Under the pieces are notes generated by a model. The model saw only the letters and a program-made list of their open reading frames with translations, did no database searches and was not told the DNA's origin. The translations under genes were made by a program, and so were the position numbers. A DNA stretch of 64,000 nt, taken from positions 682,001 to 746,000 of the forward strand of contig NZ_FNUC01000004.1 of the NCBI RefSeq assembly GCF_900106035.1. Direction: 5' to 3'. Shown here in pieces: positions 17,340-26,510 of this stretch (the first letter of the stretch is position 1; the number at the start of each line of letters is the position of its first letter). This stretch comes from Jiangella alba. Lineage in GTDB: Bacteria > Actinomycetota > Actinomycetes > Jiangellales > Jiangellaceae.

Positions 17340-17867
17340 TCACTGCGCGTGACCGTGCGCCTTCGCACCGAGCCGGCGCATCGTCTCGGCGACGACGTCG
17401 TCCGGCCGGCCCTCGGCCGCGACCCGCACGCCGTCCTCGTCCGGCTCCAGCGGTTCCAGCGTGTCGAGCTGCGACTGCAGCAGGCTCGGCGGCATGAAGT
17501 GGCCCTTTCGCCGCCGCATGCGCTCGGCGAGCCGGTCCGGGTCGACGTCGAGGTGGACGAACGTGACCCCGCCGGCCGCCTCGCGGAGCACGTCGCGGTA
17601 GACCCGGCGCAGCGCGGAACAGGTGACGACGGCGGCGTGACCCTGCCGCGCCTCGTTCGTCAGCCAGTCACGCACAGTGGCGAGCCACGGCGCGCGGTCC
17701 TCGTCGGTGAGCGGCGTGCCGGCCGCCATCTTGGCGACGTTGGCCGCCGGGTGCAGGTCGTCGGCCTCGGCGAACGGCCGGCCGAGCGCGTCGGCCAGCC
17801 GGGTCGCGACGGTCGTCTTGCCGGAGCCGGACACACCCATGACGACGATGTGGGGCGGGAGGGTCAC
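17340..17867 (-). CDS. gntK: Gluconokinase
   Basis: 175 residues, the normal size of GntK. The Walker A motif GVSGSGKTT is at residues ~11-19. ADDLHPAANVAKMAAGTPLTDEDRAPWL is the gluconokinase signature block, and RKGHFMPPSLLQSQLDTLEP matches the family C-terminal part. It phosphorylates D-gluconate to 6-phosphogluconate. No gluconate permease or dehydrogenase is beside it. The start is GTG 17867 with CACGCT 7 bases upstream, a leaderless-type -10; the gene is divergent from the VOC gene at 17924. Confidence 0.93.
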   Translation of the reverse strand: MTLPPHIVVMGVSGSGKTTVATRLADALGRPFAEADDLHPAANVAKMAAGTPLTDEDRAPWLATVRDWLTNEARQGHAAVVTCSALRRVYRDVLREAAGGVTFVHLDVDPDRLAERMRRRKGHFMPPSLLQSQLDTLEPLEPDEDGVRVAAEGRPDDVVAETMRRLGAKAHGHAQ

Positions 17868-17923
17868 GCGGATCAGCGTGGCACGGTCTGGCCGGCGACG
17901 GGAGCGGCGTCCAGACTGGGGAC

Positions 17924-18328
17924 ATGACCGATTCCGCGCCGGTGCGCGAACTCCGCCTCGTCGTCACCGTCCCCGATCACGACGCCGCCGTCCGCTTCTA
18001 CCGCGACGTGCTGGGCCTGCCCGAGCTCGCCGACTTCTCCTCCCCCGACGGCCGGGTCATCCTGCTGGGCGCCGGCCGGGCCACCCTCGAGATCGTCGAC
18101 CAGTCCCAGGCCGAGTTCATCGACCGCGTCGAGGTCGGCCAACGGGTGGCCGGGCCGATCCGCGTCGCCCTGGAGGTCGACGACTCGGCCGCCACCACCC
18201 GGCACCTCGCCGACGCCGGCGCGACGGTCCTCGCCGAGCCGACCCGAACCCCGTGGGACTCCCTCAACTCCCGCCTCGACGCCCCCGGCGGCCTGCAGCT
18301 CACTCTCTTCACCGAACTCGGCGACTGA
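17924..18328 (+). CDS. VOC-family (glyoxalase/bleomycin-resistance fold) protein
   Basis: 134 residues with two beta-alpha-beta-beta-beta modules. The first begins LRLVVTVPDHDAAVRFYRDVLGLPE and the second VALEVDDSAATTRHLADAGATVLAEP. The fold often binds a metal and may act as a lyase, isomerase, dioxygenase or binding protein; the substrate cannot be inferred. ATG 17924 lies 6 bases after CAGACT, the same -10 hexamer and spacing as the sirB-like gene. A 570-bp stretch with no confident gene follows. Confidence 0.85.
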   Translation: MTDSAPVRELRLVVTVPDHDAAVRFYRDVLGLPELADFSSPDGRVILLGAGRATLEIVDQSQAEFIDRVEVGQRVAGPIRVALEVDDSAATTRHLADAGATVLAEPTRTPWDSLNSRLDAPGGLQLTLFTELGD

Positions 18329-18900
18329 CGGGCGCCGTTTCTCAGACCCTGCCAGGATCATCAACCTTTTGAGCTGCCATGACGACCCAAAAGGAGGATG
18401 ACTCGCGGTCACCACAGGCGACGGTTCCTCGGCCCAGCCTGCGACCAGACTGGACCGCGCCGGGGCGAGCCATCACCGTGGCGACCGCACAACTTCGCCG
18501 GTGCGGGCCAGATCGCCTGGATCAGGTATGAGTCATCAGACAGCAGCTCACCTCGAGCGCCCAGCGCCCGCCAAGGCACAGGTCGGCCACTCCCGACGCA
18601 GCCCACGGCGCAAGCACACCGCCCACCGGCACACGAGCCGCCACCACACGTCGCCCCGCGCTCCGGCCGCCACCGCACTGGCCGTCAGCGAGCGGACATG
18701 GTCGGTGCCCGCCCGCAGGGTGGGAAGCCCTCCCAGCCGGGCGGGGACCGTACCCGGCCGAACGCGCAGGTCGCCACCGTGCCGCCGCCCGCCCGAAGGC
18801 CAACGCGGACGTCGCCCAGCGTCGGCCGACCGCCCGCAGCCGGGCCAGGCCTTCCGCCGTCACCCCGCCGCCGGGCGGAGCAAGCATCGACCAGCCGCGG
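18329..18900. other. 570-bp gap without a confident gene
   Basis: Open frames here are Arg/Pro/His-rich and look like non-coding GC-rich sequence. One 50-codon frame, ATG 18379 to TGA 18531 (MTTQKEDDSRSPQATVPRPS start), has balanced composition. It has no upstream ribosome site, and an AAAAGGAGG sits inside it. It could be a small gene or the worn 5' end of a lost one. I see no RNA gene or repeat. Confidence 0.35.
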
Positions 18901-19398
18901 TCAGTCCTCCGCCGCCGCCTTGGAGCGGGCGTAGTGCCGCCGCGCCTTCGCGCGGTTGCCGCAGATCTCCATCGAGTGCCACTTCCGGGCGTTCGCGCGG
19001 CTGTGGTCGACGAGGAAGTGCTGGCAGTCGTGGGCCGCGCACGGCCGGATGCGCGACCCGTCCGGACCCTGTAGCGCCGCCCACTCCTCGATGGCGCGCG
19101 CGCCCACCTGCCGGCCGGCGGGGACGTCGTCCTGCCAGCTGAGGCCGTCGGGGGTGAGCAGGGCGCTTCGCCGCATGACGCCGACCCACGGGGCCAGCGT
19201 CTCCAGCGGTGCCTCGCCGCGGATGACCGCGGCCAGGACGGACCGCACCTCGCGGGCGTCGGCGATCTCGGCCCGCGTGCCCTGGGCACCTCGCGACCGC
19301 AGCCACTCGCGGGCCGCGGCGTCCGAACCCAGCTCGTCGCGCGGACCGTCGGGATAGACGATGCGCGAGTTCACCAGGTCGAGCAGCAACTCCGTCAT
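18901..19398 (-). CDS. CGNR zinc-finger/ABATE-domain protein
   Basis: 165 residues from ATG 19398. The N-terminal ABATE-like region is LLLDLVNSR... with helical DAAAREWLRSRG. The C-terminus carries the CGNR zinc finger: Cys residues in IRPCAAHDCQHF and in MEICGNRAKARRHYAR. These are probable transcription regulators with unknown ligands. The start is preferred because TAGAAT sits 7 bases upstream with CTGTCA 16 bp further, a strong leaderless promoter; an ATG at 19407 lies inside that spacer. The gene is divergent from the alpha/beta hydrolase, a plausible target. Confidence 0.88.
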   Translation of the reverse strand: MTELLLDLVNSRIVYPDGPRDELGSDAAAREWLRSRGAQGTRAEIADAREVRSVLAAVIRGEAPLETLAPWVGVMRRSALLTPDGLSWQDDVPAGRQVGARAIEEWAALQGPDGSRIRPCAAHDCQHFLVDHSRANARKWHSMEICGNRAKARRHYARSKAAAED

Positions 19399-20341
<943 letters not shown>

Positions 20342-20350
20342 TCCGCCGGA

Positions 20351-20386
20351 CGAGGGGCGGCGGGGCCACGGCCCGGCCGCCCCTCG
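20351..20386 (+). terminator. GC-rich hairpin after the hydrolase gene
   Basis: CGAGGGGCGGC (20351-20361) is perfectly complementary to 20376-20386, with a 14-base loop, starting 10 bases after the stop codon. No U-tract follows. Confidence 0.6.
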
Positions 20387-20414
20387 GCGCGTCCGGGCTC
20401 CGTAGGGTCACGGC

Positions 20415-20990
20415 ATGAGGCTGGCGTGGGTCGCGGGCGCACTGGGCGCCGTGCTGCTCTGGGGCGAGTACGAGCACTGGCGGGCGTCGCACCGTCGCCT
20501 CGGCGATGCACCGGCGGCCGGCGGCAGCGAGGCCGTCGTCGTCCTCGGGTATCGCGATCGAGGCCCGCGGGCGAACGTGATGAACCGCTGGCGGGTGCGG
20601 GCCGGGCTGCGCTCGCAGCGGCCCGACCTCGGCCCGTCCCGTCTGGTCGTCTGCGGCGGCAGTACGGCCGGGCCGGTCGCCGAGGCGACGCTGATGGCGC
20701 GGTACGCGCGGGCCGGACGCGGCTACGACGGCGACCTGCTGCTCGAGCCCGGCAGCCGCACCACCTGGGAGAACATCACCAACGCCGCACCGCTGCTGGC
20801 CGGCGCGGACCGCATCAAGATCGTGTCGCACCCGCTGCACGCCGAGAAGGGCCGCGAGTACCTCCACCGCGCCCACCCCGAGCTGGCCAGCCGCCTGGTT
20901 CGCGGCGCGGAGTACCGGTTCGGCGAGTGGATCCTGCTCAAGCCGGCCCTGGCCGCATACGGGCGACGCCGGCTGCGCCGCCTGCGATGA
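20415..20990 (+). CDS. YdcF/DUF218-family membrane-associated protein
   Basis: 191 residues. A short N-terminal hydrophobic segment (WVAGALGAVLLWG) is followed by the DUF218 domain: AVVVLGYRDRG, LVVCGGSTAGPVAEATLMARYA, EPGSRTTWENITNAAPLL and KIVSHPLHAEKGREYL. Related proteins (SanA, YdcF) are linked to envelope functions and bind nucleotide-like ligands, but no reaction is established. ATG 20415 lies 6 bases after TAGGGT, a leaderless-type -10. The next gene starts 52 bp downstream with its own ribosome site. Confidence 0.85.
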   Translation: MRLAWVAGALGAVLLWGEYEHWRASHRRLGDAPAAGGSEAVVVLGYRDRGPRANVMNRWRVRAGLRSQRPDLGPSRLVVCGGSTAGPVAEATLMARYARAGRGYDGDLLLEPGSRTTWENITNAAPLLAGADRIKIVSHPLHAEKGREYLHRAHPELASRLVRGAEYRFGEWILLKPALAAYGRRRLRRLR

Positions 20991-21042
20991 GTTCCCGCCA
21001 CCACCGCGGTCTACCCCGACAGACCGACGAGGAGGAACGGGC

Positions 21043-21876
21043 ATGAGCGCACGGGTGCTGATGGACGGGATCGCGTTCGGCGAGTCGCCGCGCTGGCACG
21101 ACGGCCGGCTGTGGTTCTCCGACTGGGGCGCGCACCAGGTCGTCGCGGTCGACGACGACGGGCGGCACGAGGTGGTGGCGACGGTCGAGTCGTTCCCGAT
21201 GTGCATCGACTTCCTGCCCGACGGCCGGCTGCTGGTGGTCGACTCCGCGCAGCGCAGGCTGCTGCGGCGCGAGCCCGACGGGTCGATGGTCGCGCACGCG
21301 GACCTCGGCGAGTTCTCCGAGCACCCGTGGAACGACATCGTGGTGACGGCCGGCGGCGACGCCTACGTCAACGGCATCGGGTTCGACTTCCCGGCCGGCG
21401 AGTTCGCGCCCGGCCTCGTCGTCCGCGTCACCCCTGACGGCCGGGTCGACCACGTCGCCGGCGGCCTCGCGTTCCCCAACGGCATGGCCGTCACCGCCGA
21501 CGGCGCCACGCTGATCGTCGCGGAGTCGTACGCGAACCGGCTCACCGCGTTCCCCATCGAGGACGACGGCACGCTCGGCGAGCGTCGCGTCTGGGCCGAC
21601 ACCCCCGGCGACCACCCCGACGGCATCTGCGTCGACGCCGACGGAGCGGTCTGGTACGCCGACGTCGGCCACCAGCACTGCGTCCGGGTCCGCGAGGGCG
21701 GCGACGTGCTGGCCACCGTCGACTTCGGCCGCGGCGCCTTCGCCTGCGCCCTCAGCCGCGGCCCCGACCCGCGGCTGTACGTCGTCGGCCAGGACTTCAC
21801 CGACCCGCCGTCGCCCGAGCCCACCGGCCGGCTGGTCGCCTATCCGGCGCCGGCGCCTGGAGCCGGCCGGCCCTGA
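21043..21876 (+). CDS. SMP-30/gluconolactonase/LRE-family protein
   Basis: 277 residues forming a six-bladed beta-propeller. The N-terminal GIAFGESPRWHDGRLWFSDW carries the metal-binding Glu, later motifs being PNGMAVTADGATLIVAESYANRL and GDHPDGICVDADGAVWYADVG with the conserved Asn and Asp ligands. Such enzymes hydrolyse sugar lactones or related esters with Ca2+ or Zn2+. GAGGAGGAA lies 8-10 bases before ATG 21043. Its last 80 bp overlap the convergent ABC permease gene. Confidence 0.9.
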   Translation: MSARVLMDGIAFGESPRWHDGRLWFSDWGAHQVVAVDDDGRHEVVATVESFPMCIDFLPDGRLLVVDSAQRRLLRREPDGSMVAHADLGEFSEHPWNDIVVTAGGDAYVNGIGFDFPAGEFAPGLVVRVTPDGRVDHVAGGLAFPNGMAVTADGATLIVAESYANRLTAFPIEDDGTLGERRVWADTPGDHPDGICVDADGAVWYADVGHQHCVRVREGGDVLATVDFGRGAFACALSRGPDPRLYVVGQDFTDPPSPEPTGRLVAYPAPAPGAGRP

Positions 21877-22726
21877 CCGCGCCGCGGCCGAGCACGAGCC
21901 GCCAGGCGATCGCCAGCAGGACGACGGTGACGCCGAGGAGGATCGCGGTCTCGATGAGCTGGAACTGCCAGAACCTGTCGTCCGGCTGGTACCGGACCGA
22001 CGGGAATCCCTCGCCGGGGCCCATGGTGATGCCGTCGATGGGCCAGCCGTGCGCGATCACGCCGGGGTCGTCCGACGTCAGTGGCTCGCGATAGCGGGGA
22101 CGGAGCCCGAACTCGATCGGCAGCCGCAGCGCGAGGTAGACGGGGATGACGACAGCCGCCGCCACGAGGACGCGACGGAAGACCGCTCCGGCCAGGACAC
22201 CGATCGCCACGCCCAGCAGCACGTAGCCGGGGAACACCAGCACGGCGTGGTTGAACTTCCCGCTCGAGAACCGCTGGATGTCCACGGGTTCGAACCACCA
22301 GCTCAGGCCGGCGGCGAACAGCACCGAGGCGATCAAGACGACGCCGAGCACCACGACGAGCTGGGTGGCCAGCCAGCGGGTCCGGGTCACGCCCTGGGTC
22401 CAGGCCAGCTGCCACGTGCCCTGCTCGAACTCGCGGGCCAGCAGCGGAGCCCCGATCAGCATGCCCGCGACCATCGGCAGGAACGGCAGCCAGGAGGTGA
22501 ACTGCTGCGGCAGGCCCACGTACTGCTGGTCGAAGGCCATCACCTCGTCGATGCAGGCCTGATCGGTACCGGAGAGGAAGACCAGCTGACACTCCCGCAG
22601 ACCCAGGCGCTCGTAGGCGTCGTGCATCGCCATGCCGTGCGTGAGCAGCAGGACGCCGAGGCCCACCAGCAGGATCGCCGCTCCGAGGAACTCTCCGCGG
22701 TGTTGACGCCAGGCCACCCAGATCAT
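21797..22726 (-). CDS. ABC-2-type transporter permease
   Basis: 309 residues from ATG 22726, overlapping the ATPase stop (ATGA). There are six hydrophobic segments, the first being FLGAAILLVGLGVLLLTHG. A ~60-residue extracytoplasmic loop follows it (with CQLVFLSGTDQACIDE), then PLLAREFEQGTWQLAWTQGVTRTRW, typical of ABC-2 permeases. It is the membrane partner of the adjoining ATPase in a GntR/YtrA-controlled operon, as in systems that respond to cell-envelope antibiotics or secondary metabolites. Substrate unknown. Confidence 0.88.
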   Translation of the reverse strand: MIWVAWRQHRGEFLGAAILLVGLGVLLLTHGMAMHDAYERLGLRECQLVFLSGTDQACIDEVMAFDQQYVGLPQQFTSWLPFLPMVAGMLIGAPLLAREFEQGTWQLAWTQGVTRTRWLATQLVVVLGVVLIASVLFAAGLSWWFEPVDIQRFSSGKFNHAVLVFPGYVLLGVAIGVLAGAVFRRVLVAAAVVIPVYLALRLPIEFGLRPRYREPLTSDDPGVIAHGWPIDGITMGPGEGFPSVRYQPDDRFWQFQLIETAILLGVTVVLLAIAWRLVLGRGAVRAGRLQAPAPDRRPAGRWARATAGR

Positions 22727-23610
22727 GCGCTCAGCTCCATCTCGCTCGGGACGGGCCGGGGTTCCCGGGCGCGTCGCAGATACGCGAGGACGAGCTCCTC
22801 GAGCCCGACGGGCCTGGCCTGCCACCCGGGCATCGGCTCGGCGGGCCCGATCCTGGCGACCACGTGGGCGTGCCGATCGGCCTGGTCCACGTGGATCACG
22901 CCCGGGCCGCCGGGCAGCGCCGCGCCCGGGCCGGTGAGCACGCGGTGATCGCCGAGCAGGGAGTCGACGTCGCCGGCGAGCTGGACACTGCCGTTCGCGA
23001 CCACCACCAGGTGGTCGCAGACGCGCTCCAACTCGGCGACGTTGTGGGACGAGAGCAGCACCGTGAGACCGTCGCCGGCCACAGCGCCCATCAGGATCTG
23101 CAGGAACTCGCGCCGGGCGAGCGGGTCGAGACTGGCCACCGGCTCGTCGAGGATCAGCAGCCGGGGGCGTTTGGCGAGGGCCAGAGCGAGGGCGACCTGG
23201 GCCTGCTGGCCGCCGGAGAGCCGGCCGGTGCGCTGCCGCGGCGAGATGCCGAGCTCGGCGATGCGCCGCTCGGCGAAGTCCTGGTCCCAGGTCCGGTTGA
23301 GGGAACGACCCAGGTGCAGCAGCTCGGACACCCGGAATCTCCGGTAGACGGGATGGTCCTGGGCCACGAACCCCAGCTGCGCCAAGGCCTGTGGCGACTG
23401 GGCCGGCGCCAGGTCGCCGAAGAGCGAGACCGACCCGGCCGACGGCCGCTGCAGCCCCGCGACCAGTCGCAACAGCGTGGTCTTCCCCGCGCCGTTCGGC
23501 CCGACCAGCGCGATCACGGCGCCCGTCGGCACCTCGAGGTCACAGTCCCGGAGCGCCCAGGTCGACCGGTACCGCTTGCCCAGGCCCCGGGTGACGAGCG
23601 CCGCGCTCAT
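22723..23610 (-). CDS. ABC transporter ATP-binding protein
   Basis: 295 residues. Walker A is GPNGAGKTT, the Q-loop VAQDHPVYRRF, the signature LSGGQQAQ, Walker B LLILDEP, and the switch His SSHN. The C-terminal ~70 residues form an accessory domain rich in His, Gly and Pro. It energises the permease encoded just downstream. ATG 23610 overlaps the regulator stop by 4 bp, giving the order regulator - ATPase - permease typical of ytr-like operons. Confidence 0.93.
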   Translation of the reverse strand: MSAALVTRGLGKRYRSTWALRDCDLEVPTGAVIALVGPNGAGKTTLLRLVAGLQRPSAGSVSLFGDLAPAQSPQALAQLGFVAQDHPVYRRFRVSELLHLGRSLNRTWDQDFAERRIAELGISPRQRTGRLSGGQQAQVALALALAKRPRLLILDEPVASLDPLARREFLQILMGAVAGDGLTVLLSSHNVAELERVCDHLVVVANGSVQLAGDVDSLLGDHRVLTGPGAALPGGPGVIHVDQADRHAHVVARIGPAEPMPGWQARPVGLEELVLAYLRRAREPRPVPSEMELSA

Positions 23611-24002
23611 GCCGCACCCTCCTCGGTCAGCTCGCGCCGCACGACGGCCAGCAGCGCCCCGACCGCTTGCTCGTCGAGTCCTGCGGCCTGGGCCTCGCGC
23701 AGCCACTGCTCCAGGCCTCGGCGCAGCTTCGCGTACTGCGCCGGCGGCACCGTGACGTCGGGAGCGCGCGCGACGAACGTCCCCACGCCAGGCCTGGGAT
23801 CGACCAGGCCCTCGTGCTCGAGCTGGCGATAGGCCTTCGACACCGTGTTGGGGTTGATCGCGAGCTGCTCGACCGCCTCTCTGATCAGCGGCAGCCGGTC
23901 GCCCTCCCTGAGATAGCCCACCATGACCGCCTGCCGCACCTGATGGACCAGCTGCAAGTACGGCGGCACCCCGGAGGTGCTGTCGAGCTGGAATACGAAC
24001 AC
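23607..24002 (-). CDS. GntR-family transcriptional regulator, YtrA subfamily
   Basis: 131 residues: a GntR winged helix (VPPYLQLVHQVRQAVMVGYLREGDRLPLIREAVEQLAINPNTVSKAYRQLEHEGLV) and only a short ~60-residue C-terminal dimerisation part, the YtrA layout. It is presumably the autorepressor of the ABC operon it heads. The start is GTG 24002 with GGGGAGG 7 bases upstream. That ribosome site lies in one arm of a perfect 16-bp inverted repeat (24007-24052), the probable control site. Confidence 0.9.
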   Translation of the reverse strand: MFVFQLDSTSGVPPYLQLVHQVRQAVMVGYLREGDRLPLIREAVEQLAINPNTVSKAYRQLEHEGLVDPRPGVGTFVARAPDVTVPPAQYAKLRRGLEQWLREAQAAGLDEQAVGALLAVVRRELTEEGAA

Positions 24003-24006
24003 GAGC

Positions 24007-24052
24007 CCGCCTCCCCTGCTTTCCTATGAAACTAGTAAAGCAGGGGAGGCGG
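24007..24052. promoter_or_regulatory. 16-bp perfect inverted repeat covering the leader of the YtrA/ABC operon
   Basis: CCGCCTCCCCTGCTTT (24007-24022) is the exact reverse complement of 24037-24052, with a 14-bp AT-rich loop. On the minus strand the promoter-proximal arm pairs with the arm that holds the GGGGAGG ribosome site of GTG 24002. It could be the operator of the GntR regulator, a translation-blocking hairpin, or the terminator of the upstream lipoprotein gene. Confidence 0.7.
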
Positions 24053-24074
24053 ACCGTCGTCAACGATCACTGCG

Positions 24075-25055
24075 TCAGGCGGCGCGTTCGAAGCCCAGAT
24101 GGACGTGGTCGCGGTGCAGGTCGTCGGCGAAGTGGTTGCCGCCAGGGCCGTCCGGGTCGACCGGGCCGCCGATCTCGTCGCTGCCGGTGGCCCGTACCGC
24201 CGCCAGGAAGTCGAGCAGGAACGGCTCGTCCTTCGCCATCGACACCACCGGCCGGTCGTCGACGGCCCAGATGTCGACGGCGCGGCCGCGGGTGTGGTTG
24301 CTGGTGCGGCCGGTGCCGAAGACGTTCTCCGGGTGGCCGGCCCGGAACACCGAGACCGCCAGCCGGTACGTCCCGGCCAGCTCCAGCAGCGCGGCGACCA
24401 CCCGCGCGTCGACGGCACCGGCGGCGAGGTCGGCGACGGCGGCCTCCGGCAGCTGGACACGACCGGCCAGGTCCGCGGCCGGGCCGGTCAGGGCGGCGGC
24501 CGCGTCCGGGGCCGGCGCGACGGGGCGCAGCTCGGCCACCGTCCACGCGCGGCCGGAGCGCCGCAGCCGGACGTCCGCCGTCACGACCCGCTCCCGCAGC
24601 GTCGTGCCGTCGGCCCAGGTCTGCCGGACGACCGCCATGATGCTCGCGGTGCTGCTCTCCAGCCCGCCGAACTGCGGGTAGACGACGTGCGCGACGGCGG
24701 GCGCGGCGGGCGGCAGCAGCGGGCCGGCGGTCGCGGCGAGCGCGGGATCGGCGCCCGCTGCGGTCAGGCGGCCGGCCGCGGGGGTGACGGCGACACCGCC
24801 GGGCACGGTGCCGAGCGCCTCCAGCACCCGCGCCGCCGCCACCTTGACCTCCGGCGAGATCTCCGCGGCGCCCGGCTGCCAGGGGACGGACGCCGGCAGG
24901 ACGGGCACCGCCGGGCCCTCCGGCTGTTTGCGGACCGGCCGCGGCAGCGACCGCCCGGCCCGCGGCGGCGACGGCTCGTCCGTCCCGCAGGCCGCCGCGA
25001 CGACGCCGGCCGCCGCGACGAGGAAGCCGCGGCGCCCGACGCTGCGACCGGTCAT
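24075..25055 (-). CDS. Lipoprotein with M15-like (D-Ala-D-Ala carboxypeptidase fold) C-terminal domain
   Basis: 326 residues. The N-terminus is a lipoprotein signal with twin-arginine flavour (GRRGFLVAAAGVVAAACG; lipidated Cys about residue 23). The middle is unrecognised and Ala-rich. The C-terminal ~120 residues hold SNHTRGRAVDIWAV (His then Asp with M15-like spacing) and HRDHVHLGF, the zinc-site signature of M15/VanY-like peptidases and related Hedgehog-type domains. It may trim peptidoglycan or bind wall peptides at the outer face of the membrane. ATG 25055 overlaps the stop of the acetyltransferase gene. Confidence 0.75.
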   Translation of the reverse strand: MTGRSVGRRGFLVAAAGVVAAACGTDEPSPPRAGRSLPRPVRKQPEGPAVPVLPASVPWQPGAAEISPEVKVAAARVLEALGTVPGGVAVTPAAGRLTAAGADPALAATAGPLLPPAAPAVAHVVYPQFGGLESSTASIMAVVRQTWADGTTLRERVVTADVRLRRSGRAWTVAELRPVAPAPDAAAALTGPAADLAGRVQLPEAAVADLAAGAVDARVVAALLELAGTYRLAVSVFRAGHPENVFGTGRTSNHTRGRAVDIWAVDDRPVVSMAKDEPFLLDFLAAVRATGSDEIGGPVDPDGPGGNHFADDLHRDHVHLGFERAA

Positions 25056-25738
25056 CGAGCCCGCACGAGCCGCGGGTCGATCCGGTACGTGTGCACCCCG
25101 TCGCCGTCGCGGTCGACGTGGTCGCCGACGCGCCGCCAGCCGGACCGCTCGTAGAACCCGGCCGCGCCGCGGGCGCCCGCCTTCGTCACCAGCTCGACGC
25201 GCTCGACACCGGCCGCCGCGACGGTCGAGAGGAACGTGTCGGCCAGCTCCGTGCCGATGGACCGGCCCCGGTGCTCGGGCGCGACGACGATCGCCTCGAG
25301 CACGGCGATCGCGCCGAAGCCCGCCTCCGGGACGGGACCCGCCCCGGCCACCCGGGCCGGCGCCGCACCCCGTCCCAGCAGCCGCTGCGCGTACCGCGGC
25401 CCGCGCGACCGGACGAACCCCGCGGCCAGCACCGGCCGGGCGAGCAGCGCCCGCAGCCCGGCCAGCGCCAGCTCACGGCGGCGGTGGCCGATGATCCAGG
25501 CGACGTTGGCCGGCCGGTCGGTGCTGCCGAGCGTGAACCCCACGACCTCGCCGGCCCGCACCGCGACCAGCACGACGCCGTACGGGGAGTCCAGGTGCGC
25601 GCGGTGCCAGCGCCGGACGAAGCCGTCGCCGAGCCGCGGGAACAGGCCGTGCGGCAACTCCGTCACGTGCAGCTCGGCGGTGGCCCGCAGCTCGTCCTCG
25701 CCGGCCGGCCGGATCTCGATCTGGTCGTCACCGCTCAT
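25052..25738 (-). CDS. GNAT-family N-acetyltransferase
   Basis: 228 residues from ATG 25738, preceded by GGAAGGG. The GNAT acetyl-CoA site is visible as EAIVVAPEHRGRSIGTELADTFL with the R/QxxGxG/A-type loop, followed by VELVTKAGARGAAGFYERSGWRRVG. The middle insertion (ALRALLARPVLAAGFVRSRG) is typical of GNATs acting on sugars or small molecules. Substrate unknown. It is coupled to the lipoprotein gene and divergent from the response-regulator gene. Confidence 0.85.
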   Translation of the reverse strand: MSGDDQIEIRPAGEDELRATAELHVTELPHGLFPRLGDGFVRRWHRAHLDSPYGVVLVAVRAGEVVGFTLGSTDRPANVAWIIGHRRRELALAGLRALLARPVLAAGFVRSRGPRYAQRLLGRGAAPARVAGAGPVPEAGFGAIAVLEAIVVAPEHRGRSIGTELADTFLSTVAAAGVERVELVTKAGARGAAGFYERSGWRRVGDHVDRDGDGVHTYRIDPRLVRAR

Positions 25739-25799
25739 CGTCAGCCCTTCCGCGGCCGAGCCGAGCACCCAGCCATGACATCCATCGTTCGGCGGGAAT

Positions 25800-25817
25800 C
25801 TCAGAGGAACCTCAGAG
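25800..25817 (+). promoter_or_regulatory. 11-bp-spaced direct repeat, probable response-regulator site
   Basis: CTCAGAG at 25800-25806 and again at 25811-25817, start-to-start 11 bp, located 22-39 bases before ATG 25839. OmpR/PhoB-type regulators bind such one-turn direct repeats, so this is a likely autoregulatory site of the two-component genes. Confidence 0.6.
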
Positions 25818-25838
25818 CACCCGTGCGAGCATCGAGGC

Positions 25839-26510
25839 ATGACAGGCGACCAGGACCGGGCGTTGTTGCTGGTCGAGGACGACGCCAAGCTGGCGGCGCT
25901 GCTGGACCGGCTGTTCACCGGCGAGGGTTACGCGGTCGACGTCGCCCACGACGGCCAGGCCGGCCTGCACCGCGCGCTGACCAGCCCGTACGCCGTCATG
26001 GTCATCGACCGCGGGCTGCCCGCCATCGAGGGCGTCGACCTCGTCCGCAAGCTGCGCGCGCAGGGCGTCGCGACGCCGATCCTGGTGCTGACGGCGCGCG
26101 GCACCACCGAGGACCGGGTCGAGGGCCTCGACGCCGGCGCCGAGGACTACGTCGTCAAGCCGTTCGAAATCGACGAGTTGCTGGCCCGGCTGCGCGCGCT
26201 GCTGCGCCGGCACACCGACACGTCGACGCGGCTGGACCTCGGCGAGCGCTACCTCGACGTCACCGCGCGGCGGGTGCTCGGCGGCGGGGCCGGGCCGATC
26301 GAGCTGTCCGGCCGCGAGAACGAGCTGCTGCAGCTGTTCGCCGCCCACCCGGCGCAGGTGTTCACCCGCGACGAGCTGCGCCGGCTGGTGTTCCAGGACG
26401 CCGACAGCCCCGGCGCCGTCGACACGTACGTCTACTACCTGCGCCGCAAACTCGGCCGGGACGTCATCCGCACCGTCCACGGCCTCGGCTACCGCATGGG
26501 GTCCGCGTGA
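25839..26510 (+). CDS. OmpR/PhoB-family response regulator
   Basis: 223 residues. The receiver domain has the acidic pocket VEDD, phosphoacceptor Asp57 (MVIDRGLP), Thr in VLTARGT and Lys in YVVKPF. The C-terminal winged helix ends DTYVYYLRRKLGRDVIRTVHGLGYRM. It is translated with the sensor kinase (GTGA overlap). A CTCAGAG direct repeat upstream suggests autoregulation. Inputs and targets are unknown. Confidence 0.94.
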   Translation: MTGDQDRALLLVEDDAKLAALLDRLFTGEGYAVDVAHDGQAGLHRALTSPYAVMVIDRGLPAIEGVDLVRKLRAQGVATPILVLTARGTTEDRVEGLDAGAEDYVVKPFEIDELLARLRALLRRHTDTSTRLDLGERYLDVTARRVLGGGAGPIELSGRENELLQLFAAHPAQVFTRDELRRLVFQDADSPGAVDTYVYYLRRKLGRDVIRTVHGLGYRMGSA

